In this document: piece after piece, positions 33,506 to 42,985 of the stretch
Layout: every line of letters starts with the position of its first letter
How positions within the stretch are numbered: position 1 is the first letter of the stretch
Source of the DNA: Glomus cerebriforme
Taxonomy: Eukaryota; Glomeromycota; Glomeromycetes; Glomerales; Glomeraceae
Direction of reading: 5' to 3'
Length of the DNA stretch: 64,000 nucleotides
NCBI GenBank assembly: GCA_003550305.1
Contig: QKYT01000072.1
Location: 194,231-258,230 of the forward strand
The notes under the pieces: generated by a model
The model's database searches: none
The model's input: the letters and a program-made list of their open reading frames with translations, nothing else
What the model was told of the DNA's origin: nothing
Program-made: the position numbers and the translations under genes

Positions 33506-34208
33506 ATGTCCAAAAATACAATGCCAATTCCAGTGTTCTTTCACTTTACTAATCTGTGGCCGTATTAATTTGGGAAAAACTAATGAGGTTCTTAATCTCA
33601 TGCTCAGAAATAAGCTTTATCAAATGTTTAATAGGAAGAAGGAAGGGACACGCTATATCAAGAATGATGATTTGCTATTGATCGGCCACCAACTCAAGGA
33701 GCTGAAATATTTGTATCTCAAAATGGCTTATCAAATAATTGCTAATAGCCTAAAGCCATATCATGAAAATATTATATTCTGAGCTTTGAAGCCTGATAAA
33801 ATCCCTAAGGTGGATTCATTTTCTCCAGATAGAGGTACAGGGGCTATATTCGAAGATATGTGTGCTGACCCGAAAAAAGTGTAAGAAAAAATCGTCCCTT
33901 ATTTTGTTGAAGGACGACATTATAACATCAGTTCAATATATGTATCCCAGAGTTACTTTGACTGCCTGAAGATTATACGAAAAAATCTCACACATGTCTG
34001 CCTATTTAACGGATCATGCACTGCAAACGAGCTGAGCAGAATTATGCGTCAATATGCTAATGACTGGCGTAGTGTGATTAAGATTATTGATAAGCATTTA
34101 TGTGAGCAAAAATTTATTGTTTTTGATCTAACTGTACCTCGTGAGCATCCACATAGAATACATGTCAGCTGGGATATGGCACTTTTTAGTAAGAATCCAA
34201 CTTCATAG
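33506..34208 (+). pseudogene. A32/FtsK-HerA-type genome-packaging ATPase
   Basis: Starts [10 protein letters not shown] at 33,506. A one-base shift near 33,530 is followed by [20 protein letters not shown], the Walker A region; the usual Gly-Pro-x-x-Cys-Gly-Lys-Thr is altered to Gly-Arg-Ile-Asn-Leu-Gly-Lys-Thr. After a TGA comes [12 protein letters not shown], the Walker B segment, then [20 protein letters not shown], the sensor/Gln motif typical of Polinton, virophage and poxvirus A32-like ATPases, and [20 protein letters not shown]. About 230 residues, the usual size. In viruses this enzyme pumps DNA into a preformed capsid, so its presence implies a virion stage in the element's ancestry. 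The end overlaps by about 20 bp the convergent gene at 34,186. Point stops after NIIF and at about 33,882. Confidence 0.88.
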
Positions 34209-34818
34209 ATGCCAGCTCTTTTTCCGCCTCCAGCACTTGCATCTTCAAATCTTCGATCTCATAGCGCATTTTCTTATTTGCAATAACCCACTCCCTATAT
34301 TCCTTTTCTATATCTAGCATAAATTTCTCAAAAGTTCATCTATTATAATCAAGCAGGTGCTGGGATAGTACTTTAAGCTCATTCATAACTCAGCGATCAT
34401 TCTCTTCTTCATGATCATACTTTAGCACTTCTAGGCAGATGCTATTGTCCGTTTGAACTTCACTATCTACAACATATATAGCCGATGATGCTAAAAATAC
34501 ATTACATTTTGGCCAGCTTTGAGGGCGCAATAATTTTGTCTGAGCCATATTTTTGTGTTTCCTATTTAACGAATTCTCATAAACTTCTAATTTATGTNTT
34601 AGATATGACTCAATTCGACCAGACTTTCCAGAAATCATTTCTAATGAAACAGGATTTTTAGAGTGATTTAAAAGACCTTGATATGCTCTTTTGACNAGGC
34701 TATCTGNAAGTCTGTCAGTAATATGTTTATAGTCAGAGTGGAACATTTTATTAGATATAGTTTTGCGCAAAAAAGTTTGCATACAAAATACAAATAAAAA
34801 TGGATTTAAATCACCCAT
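34186..34818 (-). pseudogene. Unknown element protein with coiled-coil tail
   Basis: Minus strand, starts MGDLNPFLFVFCMQTFLRKT at 34,818. The middle contains HITDRL, KRAYQGLLNHSKNPVSLEM and AQTKLLRPQSWPKCNVFLA. After two stops the tail is helical (EKFMLDIEKEYREWVIANKK, YEIEDLKMQVLEAEKEL), ending at 34,186. Three ambiguous bases (34,598, 34,696 and 34,707) fall inside it. It lies directly after the nuclease gene on the same strand. I recognise no family. The first 15 residues are hydrophobic enough for a short membrane or signal-like segment, but this is weak. Confidence 0.5.
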
Positions 34819-34850
34819 CAGGGCCAGCTTTATTAATGGTACAATAAATT

Positions 34851-35714
34851 AAGGTAAAATATACTCGTCTATTATTTCATAAATCTCACCAGTGACATCC
34901 CAAAACCTGGCACTCATTCATACATTTTCAAAGTCCTCATCATGCCAGAAGTGAATGACATTCAATCTCTTATCCTGAAGCTTTTCACAGGGCCAATATG
35001 GATCAGATATAACAGAATCCTCCCTAGAGAAATGCACGATCCAAACTTCCTTAGGACGAAGCTGGTCAGCATACTTTATTACTCAATCAAAATGTTTTAT
35101 AAGTTTAGGGATAGATCCTGTTGCTACTAGTTCGAGGATGGCTTCAAGACAGTGATTATTTGGCTTTTTTATTGTTAAATCGCAATAAAGGTAATGGAAA
35201 CTCCATCATCGCCTACTTGTTCGAGATGCCACTGGCCAGTTATTTCTAAGCCATGCACCTTTGCAAGCCAATTTACTAAGATCCTATATATCTTAACGTC
35301 ATATGTACTTTCCCAGGGAACTTTCACATTCTGTTTTGAATCTACTAGCAAATTATTCAAATTCTTGTAGGAGCGGAAAGATTTAAGAGCAATTGTTTTT
35401 TGGTCAAATATACGGACAGTAGATTTCACCATCTCAAGAACATCTACTGACCCGTTAGCTTGCAAAAGCACATCAATGTCTGGGCAGAAGCAACTTATAT
35501 TAGGAATTACACATTGTTTTTTTGAAGAAGAATCTACTTTGGTTGCTTCTCTTTGCCTTTTCCCTAATACGGATGATAGTAATGATGATGATGCTGGTGA
35601 TGAAGATGCTGGTTTCTTTCTCCCTTTAGTAGCTTTTTTCCACAAGCTATTTACTTTTCGACATCAGCCTATTAAAGCAAAACCAGATGAGAACGAAATA
35701 TTTTCAGTAAGCAT
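34851..35714 (-). pseudogene. Crinkler-type PD-(D/E)XK nuclease-like protein
   Basis: Starts MLTENISFSSGFALIG at 35,714 with an early TGA. A basic Ser-rich segment (KKATKGRKK, SPASSSLLSSVLGKRQRE), possibly a nuclear signal, follows. Then come VDVLEMVKSTVRIFDQKTIA and the nuclease domain: TYDVKIYRILVNWLAKVHGL, GQWHLEQVGDDG, and after a one-base shift near 35,175 CDLTIKKPNNHCLEAILELV, with the Asp-Leu-Thr-Ile-Lys-Lys segment expected for the catalytic D-x-K part. It continues with KEVWIVHFSREDSVISDPYW and LNVIHFWHDEDF, ending after DEYILP. The HFSREDSVxSDPYWP block is, from memory, characteristic of expanded Crinkler-like/PD-(D/E)XK proteins of these fungi. Stops after KHFD and ENV look like CGA- or CAA-type losses. 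Role in the element unknown: DNA processing, resolution or conflict with competitors are possible. Confidence 0.65.
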
Positions 35715-35968
35715 AATCACACAAAAATAAGATTAAATGGCAAGTGCAAGAATGTGTCAATGGATAAATTTCATTAGTGTAAAGAAAGGTACATAGCCGA
35801 ATCCTCCTCCAGAATCGTCAGATCTTTACAAAAACTTATGTTGACAAATTCCATGATGTTTACCAGACGAATCCAATAAATGCACCCATTTTAGTACTTG
35901 CATAATTCCTACTAGGCGAATCCAATAGGTACAAGCACCTGGCTATAAGCCCCATCAAATCATATTAT

Positions 35969-36286
35969 TTATATTTTTATGCTTACCTTTCTATTTTTTA
36001 TNAGTTTTTGAGCGATATCCCGAGTCTCTTGTGAATTGCACAAATCATTATTAATATGGTGAAGAGTATTAAAAAATAATTGATGTGCTTTATCTTTTTC
36101 AGTGAGCTTATAATTATCAATTATAAGAGAGACGTAGTGGTAGAGAGACCAATTTTCATACGAGCAAAGCTCAAAATACTTGGTGTATGGAATATCGTTA
36201 CATGTGGATAAGTTTCCTCGAACGTTGATAGTAGAAGTGGTGATAAACATGATAAAAAATGTATTAGAAGACTGTACAGAAATCAC
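35969..36286 (-). CDS. Unknown 105-residue element protein
   Basis: An uninterrupted frame with MISVQSSNTFFIMFITTSTI at the start, then PYTKYFELCSYENWSLYHYV and KDKAHQLFFNTLHHINNDLC, ending in a Lys-rich tail. One ambiguous base lies at 36,002. It is divergent from the frame at 36,307, with only 20 bp between the starts. No family recognised; N-terminal hydrophobicity is modest. Confidence 0.4.
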   Translation of the reverse strand: MISVQSSNTFFIMFITTSTINVRGNLSTCNDIPYTKYFELCSYENWSLYHYVSLIIDNYKLTEKDKAHQLFFNTLHHINNDLCNSQETRDIAQKXIKNRKVSIKI

Positions 36287-36306
36287 AGTAATTATAGCGT
36301 AAAAAT

Positions 36307-36654
36307 ATGCATATCAAACTTACCTACTACCCTACAGATCTTTTTATATTCTGTAACTACAAAATTAAGGAAAATGGGAGAAGACGCGTCAAAGTAACAT
36401 TAGCAAAAAAGATGCATATATTTGGGTTCTATAGTGCAGGTATCACAAATTGGCATAATGCTATTTTAGTATGAATAGCTCAGGAGCTAATCCAGAAAAG
36501 GCAGATCACAATATTTTACCCGTCTCGCATAAACCTGCAGGTGATACATTTCACTAGGCAATCAGTAGTGCAATGCAGACTGGGTATTGCACAGATAATT
36601 TGATGATTTGTGAAATATCACCTATTACATCATATATACTTTAACGAGGATTGA
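36307..36654 (+). pseudogene. Unknown 115-residue element protein with point stops
   Basis: A 116-codon frame without frameshift reads MHIKLTYYPTDLFIFCNYKI, RRRVKVTLAKKMHIFGFYSA, GITNWHNAILV, a TGA, then AQELIQKRQITIFYPSRINL and VVQCRLGIAQII, two TGA codons and HLLHHIYFNED. Codon phase is kept throughout and the composition is protein-like, so I read it as a former gene inactivated by three TGA changes. It is too broken to show as a long ORF. No family recognised. Confidence 0.45.
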
Positions 36655-36809
36655 AAACGTGCTAATTTATGTTGCATACTGTTCTTCTACATGCATTGTG
36701 GCCAGGCAAATATATTAAAAGAAAAAAAAATTGATATACTATATCTTACGTAAAGCAAAGTCTAATAAATCATGTATGAATAAGTTGTATATCAAGAAAA
36801 TGATGTAGA

Positions 36810-37651
36810 TTATTTCTCAGAATCAGTCAAGACAGTTAGACAATCGTGATTACTGTCCCATCCCTCAATCTCAACGCAGTGCCTTTTGGCTGTTTTGCAT
36901 ACCAAGACGAGATAAATATTTCGCCTGTATTGCTTTTGCAATTCGATGACTGATAAGAAGTTAGTGAAATTACTTCTTACCTGGCAGGTGAAATACAAGC
37001 TGGCTCAAATTTTGGAGCACTTGGCATAGTATTTTTTGCTATAGTTGCTTTGGCCGAAAGGTAAGCTTCATAGCTGACTGAACAAGTATCATAATTATAT
37101 GATATCGATGTCAATTTATCCTTTTCTGAGTGTAAGGTAGATTGGGAGAAAAGCTTTAGATGATGACAATTAATTTTAGCCTCTTCTTGTAATATATACT
37201 GTTTATACTACCAGATCTGAAATTTCCTCCTATCAATAGCTTGGAGAATTTCTTTTCTTCTTATATGTTCGATTGGGTTAGCTTTGCTAACAATACATCT
37301 CTTCAAGTGGCCATCTTGATAGAGAAATTTGCCTATAAGCCTTTCAGGGATGAATATTAGGGAGTCACACATACTACAATATATATAATTTGTTAGATTT
37401 CCGCTAGGATGGAACCCTTTATCATCTTCATAAAACTTTGCATACATGTGAATATATCCATTCTTAGAAAATATTTCTGGGTTCTATTCAAGTATTTTTC
37501 TAAATGGATCACGGATATGAGAGCACCACATTTCTGGTGTTTCATTATCATGTTTATGTTGTAAAAGGTGTATTGCTTTTATTATCTCATTATATCTATC
37601 ATCACAATCAGGCGAACAAAGCTTATAGTAGGCATTACTATCTAAATCCAT
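36810..37651 (-). pseudogene. Unknown Cys-containing element protein
   Basis: Starts MDLDSNAYYKLCSPDCDDRY at 37,651. It continues through ETPEMWCSHIRDPFRKILE, a TAG, then a zinc-binding-looking region IYCSMCDSLIFIPERLIGKF with DGHLKRCIVSKANP. After further stops and a frameshift near 36,990 it ends with NIYLVLVCKTAKRHCVEIEG and a stop at 36,810. Cys-x2-Cys and His-x3-Cys pairs suggest a zinc ribbon of about 25 residues. About 280 codons in total. I do not recognise it. It is the last element-type gene before the nested host-like segment. Confidence 0.45.
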
Positions 37652-38329
37652 CTTTATAAATGTTTAAGCAATAAAATAGTGTTTTTAGTGATTTATAGTG
37701 ATTTATAACAAGTATACTATAATAAATATCAGATTCATTTTTATTTGATTACGAGTATATCGGGAATTTATACTAATTTTATATTTACATGCATATGCAT
37801 AGCACCTTCGGCTAAATTGGTTTGTGGCATGATGTACTGTATATCGTATCACATATGATCCTCCCTAGTTTTCTACCAGTTCCTCGATAGTTCTAGGAGC
37901 ATTCCAGGAGCTGGTGAGTTTCTATGCACAGTGCAATTACAAGATGATTGGCCAATCAGATTTCAGATTTTTTCCCCTTTTTTCTTGAAAAAGAAAAGCT
38001 ATCAGGATGAGAGATGGTAACAGGGTAGCTTATCTTCCGCAGATCAACAGATCAAGGGAGGTAAAATATTATTTTTTTCTGATGGTAGAGTCTGGGCAAG
38101 CTTGTCCGGGATCGTCAAAATTGCACAAAAGATGAGACAGTATTCTGCGGATTCGGGATAATCGGCGAATTGTTTTCCCTGAAGTTCGGAATCTAGTAGT
38201 ACAAACCCCGATATGTGCAGATTTTATGTTTGGAAATACACATGAACAAAAAATCTATTTTTTTCTGGTAGTAAAGTCTGTCCGGATTGTGCATCGTGTG
38301 GCGTAGCACATTATGTCAAGTGATAATTT
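37652..38329. other. Non-coding stretch at the left edge of the nested segment
   Basis: No ORF with recognisable features. About 37,850-38,000 and 38,040-38,330 are locally less AT-rich. The phrase TTTTTTCTGATGGTAGAGTCTG near 38,074 recurs in similar form (TTTTTTCTGGTAGTAAAGTCTG) near 38,259. Confidence 0.4.
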
Positions 38330-38683
38330 ATGGCGCAGTACTTCGTGAATGAAGTGGATTATCAGGAAAATTTAAGTTGGGTGAACTTTCGCACAGCACC
38401 ATTCTTCGGCAAGAATTTTCCCGATGTCGTATTGCGCATTTCAGGTGATCGATCTCACATGACTAAGTTACCTACTGGAATCTTTCTAGCAGATACAGTT
38501 AAGATCATCAGACTCATTATTGGTGAGACCATTCTAGTAATATCCTCCATTTTCAGATTAAAATCTAATTCGTGGATCATCATACAACACTTTGTTAATA
38601 CCACAACAAATCAAATATGTATTTTACAAATGCTTTGCCTATTATTTTTATTGATATATAATAGGTTTTTTTATACATTTTGA
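38330..38683 (+). other. Unassigned ORF overlapping the left 33-bp repeat
   Basis: MAQYFVNEVDYQENLSWVNF begins a frame whose first ~65 codons look protein-like (FRTAPFFGKNFPDVVLRISG, RSHMTKLPTGIFLADTVKII). The rest is hydrophobic AT-rich sequence, and the real coding part may end at a GTGAGACC donor near 38,523. The segment encoding RISGDRSHMTKL is repeated at 42,326-42,358. Possibly the first exon of a host-type gene or a fragment of one. Family unknown. Confidence 0.3.
38435..38467. repeat. 33-bp direct repeat, left copy
   Basis: CGCATTTCAGGTGATC followed by GATCTCACATGACTAAG. It matches 42,326-42,358 with two differences in 33 bases, in the same orientation, and brackets a 3.9-kb segment with host-like genes. 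Confidence 0.8.
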
Positions 38684-38857
38684 TACATGCAAACGAGTTA
38701 AAATCCCAATATATTCTTTGACTGTTTGCTGTACCACCATAATTAATTTTCAAACTGATAATGATGGTCTTGTTTGACTAACTTGAGCAATAAAGTAGTT
38801 GATTAGCTTGTATAAATATTGCGTTGTAAATAATAAAATAATATTAACGCCTACTGA

Positions 38858-39280
38858 TCAAAATCTTGGAATACGAGGTCGACGACCTCCACGAGCATAA
38901 TTCGTTAAATCCATATATGCTCTATCCTGAATTGAAAGTCGAATGCTTCTTATGTGGGGTGCCCCATTTGGGGAGACACCGCCGGCCCATGGTAATGCTC
39001 TAATAAAACCCACTGTATCCACTGCATGCACAAGTGTACAACTACGCCTATGGCGGAACACACTATATTGAGTGCGAAAGTCCGCATTCTGAAGTATATT
39101 TACAACTTGTCCATAATATCTTGAGCTTGAGCCGAATGAATCAGTTAGTGCACGAGCACCTAAATCATATTGTATGATCCAGTGACCAATACGAAGACGG
39201 GCTTCACGTACGGTATGGGCCATTATGAAAATGGGGAATGCAAAGTGTGAAATACGGGATGAAAATATTTTACTGTTCAA
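38858..39280 (-). CDS. Unknown protein in the nested segment
   Basis: A clean 140-codon frame with a more GC-rich codon choice than the element genes. The likely start is the internal Met at MAHTVREARLRIGHWIIQYD (39,222), which leaves about 120 residues. Notable parts are LTDSFGSSSRYYGQVVNILQ, a Cys in HRRSCTLVHAVDTVGF, and a basic C-terminus (ARGGRRPRIPRF). GHWII followed by a DSFG segment superficially recalls adenain/Ulp1 cysteine proteases, but no catalytic Cys context follows, so I do not call it that. It has no frameshift or stop, unlike the surrounding element genes. Confidence 0.4.
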   Translation of the reverse strand: MNSKIFSSRISHFAFPIFIMAHTVREARLRIGHWIIQYDLGARALTDSFGSSSRYYGQVVNILQNADFRTQYSVFRHRRSCTLVHAVDTVGFIRALPWAGGVSPNGAPHIRSIRLSIQDRAYMDLTNYARGGRRPRIPRF

Positions 39281-39444
39281 AGTTTTGATATCACAAAAGT
39301 TTAAAATTGTGACTAATTGATTATATCAAAAAGTGAGCGGTTTTTTGGTCAAGTTTTATTGGCTAAAATTTGTGTAACTCTATGGCTCGGCCAACTTTCT
39401 GTGCAATGAAAAAGATCAAATCTTTAGTCTCAAATTTTTTTAAA

Positions 39445-40282
39445 ATGTCTCGAGTTCCAGGGAAAGACAAGAGTACGTGAGATTTCTTTGTGGGTTTCCT
39501 ATTGCTTTGCTAATATACTGATGTTTTACCCTTATAGAACCAGACATTGGTGACATCTACAGAGAATCTCTAAAAGCGCATAAAGAATATGAGGCTTGTT
39601 TAACTACTACTATATATGGCGATACATACTTGAACCCGGAAAAATGTAAAGCCAGAGGTTTTGATCCAATCAAGTAAGAGATTTATTAACTTTGTTTCTT
39701 TTATCTATTTTCTGATGTGTCTCTTTCTATAGAGCCTTTGAGGAAGAAGAAGAAAGGGCCGATTTGTCTTTGGAATGGATTGAAAGAACGACAAAAGAAA
39801 AAGGATTTCGCGCTGGATTCCAGGAATGGTTTGACAAAGCGTAAGCTGGCATCTTGTTGCTGTTATTTACAAAACAAAATAATAGAAACTAATACCATCT
39901 CCTTTCATAGTCCGCAAGAATTTGTAAACAAAGATCCGAAATCTCTGTCTTACTTTGACGACTTGGATCATTCTCCAAAGAAAGGAAATGAGAGTGGTAA
40001 AAAGCTATCCAAAGAGGTATTTATTTTAATCTACTTAAGACGTGATCGATATTGTTGTTTACTCTTTCTTTAAAAATTCAGAAAATTCGTTCTTTACTCA
40101 ACAAAGCTTCGCATCTTGTTGACTGTAAAATCAGACTCGATGATGGAATCAATGTTAAGATTGTTAAAGTCATTAGCGCGAAGATGGGTAAAGACGGTGT
40201 TTTTTTAGAGGTGGAAGAAAAAGTTGGAGATGAATTAAAATACTACGAAATTATGTATCAGCAAGATATGGTTAGATTATAA
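39445..40282 (+). CDS. Intact five-exon gene, unknown 192-residue protein
   Basis: Exons 39445-39472, 39538-39673, 39733-39840, 39911-40016 and 40082-40282 join with correct phase into 192 codons plus a stop. All donors are GT (GTACGT, GTAAGA, GTAAGC, GTATTT) and all acceptors are YAG. The protein starts MSRVPGKDKKPDIGDIYRES, is strongly charged (FEEEEERADLSLEWIERTTK, YFDDLDHSPKKGNESGKKL), and ends in a compact beta-rich part (VDCKIRLDDGINVKIVKVIS, GVFLEVEEKVGDELKYYEI). I recognise no family. It has introns and no defects, while every neighbouring element gene is intron-less and damaged. It therefore looks like host DNA carried in the element, or inserted into it, and is either recently acquired or under selection. 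Confidence 0.72.
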
Positions 40283-40824
40283 TTTACTCATTCTTTTGAT
40301 TGACCGTAAACAACCTCATTTACTCAAATTATATAACTTTGTTCAACAAATATTTGCGTAATGCAATAAAGTAAAATGCAATAAGCTTATGTTTTTAATA
40401 CTTAAAAAGCGTAAAGTTCGTAGAAATGGGCGAAATTTTTATTAATGATTTTTTGATGCATAGTGAATCAGAAAAAGAGAAGCGAATGAAATGTATGATG
40501 CTATCAAAGAGGGAGGGAGTACGCGGATCCTAGGCCATTTACCATCACGATTCATTTTCACGTAATTCCATTCCGCCTCATACACAAGATATTTATTGCT
40601 TAATTTTTTCTGCGTTATCACCGGTACGATACTGCGCAAAGTTTCAAGAATTTGGCACGTGAAGATGCTTATATAAGATAAATTTTTTGATGCACTGCGC
40701 CAGACTTTTTCTGTGCCGTTGCATGTGACGAGATTTATGTGAGTAATTTCACTGCGCCTATTATACGCGTGATGATGGTCAGTGATTTTCTCGGCAAATG
40801 CCGATATATAACAAGAGGAGTAAT

Positions 40825-41064
40825 ATGTCCGGTTTATTTTGGAACATCTATAGAGACGGGAAAATCGATTAACATCGTGATGACATGTTTCAAGAAGCTA
40901 AAACCAACATACCTTATAATACTTTACGGAATATACTCGTTTGTTTGATTGGAGATAATATCAATGATATAAATTATGGTAGTAAATTCGCTCAAGAAAT
41001 TATCAACCAAAATAGCGAAATCTCATTGCAAAACAATAATGCTTATACTGCTGTGAAGCTATAA
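40825..41064 (+). pseudogene. Short unknown coding fragment
   Basis: An 80-codon frame with one TAA at codon 16: MSGLFWNIYRDGKID, stop, then DDMFQEAKTNIPYNTLRNIL, GDNINDINYGSKFAQEIINQ and a short C-terminus. Protein-like composition, no frameshift. Family unknown. It belongs to the nested host-like segment. Confidence 0.3.
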
Positions 41065-42325
41065 GTTTGAATGTTTCGCTTATTTTTTGTTTTTTATTTG
41101 CACAAGGCGGATAAATAGATTCACTAACTAGGACGTCTCTCCTTTATATAATTTACACAGGGTCTAGAATCAACAGGGTTTTTGGAATACGTCTTTGTAT
41201 GATCACATCATGAAGGATGATCGATGATATAGTAGTAATTACTTAAAAATGTGTTACCCCTCCCCCTATTCTATGTATTCCCAAAAAGGAAAAAAATCAG
41301 AATAATTCTACTGCATCAAGGAAGAACCACATGGGCAGAACCCCAATAAACATGATGATTTTTCAGGTAATAATGCTGAGCCAGCGAGAAAAAAGGAGGC
41401 AGTTAAGGCCAAAAATGGAAGATTTTCCAACAAGATGATTGAGTTCATGTTTAGATAATGTGTAGTAATAATTTTATTGGTAGATCGAAGCTTACAATTT
41501 CTGATCTGGCACAGTTATTTAGAATGAATGATTTTTTTTGCATAAATGCGCTAGGGACATAAGGTTCTTCTGTGGAAATGATTATTTAGCCCGATTTACT
41601 TGACCAAGGGTACAAATTACGTCTATTGCTTCGTGGGGGTGTTCCCCACTAATTGTTAAAAAATACAGTTTAACCATTCCGAAATTAATCCGATAGAATC
41701 ACGGGTTTTATGACAAATTGATATGACACCAATTAGTACTAATGGAGTAATAAAAATGGAGTGAAATATACTGTTTATTGTCAGGATCACACAAGATCTG
41801 AAAAGCATAGAAGATCGCTCACGTTTTTTTTTGCGTAATTACACGTTGTTTTTAACCCCTATTCATACCCTATACAAATCTACCAATAACCCATAAATGG
41901 AATTTTGTTTTATTATGTAGAATGGATGTTGCCCTATTACATTTCATAAGATCGAGATATGTAAATCGGTAGATCAAGACTCTTATTTTCCATTCTTATC
42001 CCATTCTAATATCAGGGACATCGGATCAATTTGTGTAATGCCAATCCAAAGATTCATAATATATGTATTATGCTAGAACGTTTTGGAAAAAAGTTGACGG
42101 ATTAATTATTCATTGATCTATTCCCATGATCTAACTCCATAGATTTGCAAAAAATCTGACAACATATCAGAAGGAAGACTGCTTCATTGTTACAAAAATA
42201 GCATATCCAGGGGTCACTCCTAACCATTATTACGGAAATAAGACATCTAGATCTAAAAATAAAAGTACTGCGGAGAAGTATAGGGATGATGACTTACTGC
42301 ACAGGAAAAAATTTATATCTTCTAC
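41065..42325. other. Non-coding part of the nested segment
   Basis: No ORF with recognisable motifs on either strand. There are no evident LTRs or inverted ends. Composition is intermediate. Nothing further can be supported. Confidence 0.4.
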
Positions 42326-42358
42326 GCATTTCAGGTGATCAATCTCACATGACGAAGC
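42326..42358. repeat. 33-bp direct repeat, right copy
   Basis: CGCATTTCAGGTGATC followed by AATCTCACATGACGAAG. Same orientation as 38,435-38,467 with two differences. It abuts the stop codon (42,362-42,364) of the element's zinc-ribbon gene on the other strand. Confidence 0.8.
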
Positions 42359-42361
42359 TCT

Positions 42362-42880
42362 CTATACTATAATTGCAAATTTTATTTTATTGCTTGAAGT
42401 ATTACAGGTAAGACAATATTCCAACTTAACTTGGGAATACAACTTCACTAATTCAGGATCATAAAGGAGCTGATTTCCATTTTTACAGTACTATGAACCA
42501 TGTAATCCATAATTTCCATGTTTTCCATTGCAAGTAGGACATGGTGAGCTCCACGGCTGATGTGATGTAAAATTATAATTATCAATTCCTCTAAAACTAT
42601 TTCAGAATTTCAGGTATGTGAAATGCTCTAACACGGATTTGATAATTAATTCTGGATCGGGTCTGACTTCGAAAGTGATAGGCTTGAAATCAGAGGCTTG
42701 AGGTTTTTCTGATATACTTATCATGGCTTCTGATAATTGCCATAGCTCATTTTCAGTTTCTTTTTTATATCTTTTGTATAATTTGAAACGAATCTTATTT
42801 GTCAAAATACTTGGTAACCCAGTTAATTTGGCATGCCAATCTAGATAATCGGTAGTTAGTATTTTAACAGACTCAGTCAT
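42362..42880 (-). pseudogene. Zinc-ribbon element protein
   Basis: Starts MTESVKILTTDYLDWHAKLT at 42,880. A helical Lys/Glu-rich part (YKRYKKETENELWQLSEAM) is followed by ASDFKPITFEVRPDPELIIK, a TGA, then a four-Cys module: CPTCNGKHGNYGLHG, a TAG where Trp or Gln might stand, YCKNGNQLLYDPELV, and LEYCLTCNTSSN. 173 codons with two point stops and no frameshift. The CPTCNGKHGNYGLHG block is, from memory, shared by many proteins of these fungi. Probably binds zinc. Function unknown. Confidence 0.55.
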
Positions 42881-42985
42881 TTTCCTTTTTATATGATTGC
42901 AGACAATTCAAATCCCTTTTTCTCATATAAACTATTTATATGAAAAAAAAGATTAAAATTCCCAGACTATTGTAAAGCGATGAGA

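Noticed and set aside
34942..35130. Plus-strand 62-codon ORF.
   Set aside because: It is antisense to the nuclease domain, whose minus-strand motifs (IVHFSREDS, HFWHDEDF) are clearly the real coding sequence.
38858..39280. An adenain/Ulp1-type maturation protease, as expected in Polintons (GHWII ... DSFG).
   Set aside because: The catalytic Cys context after the His-Asp pair is missing, and the frame lies in the host-like segment. The resemblance is two short motifs only.
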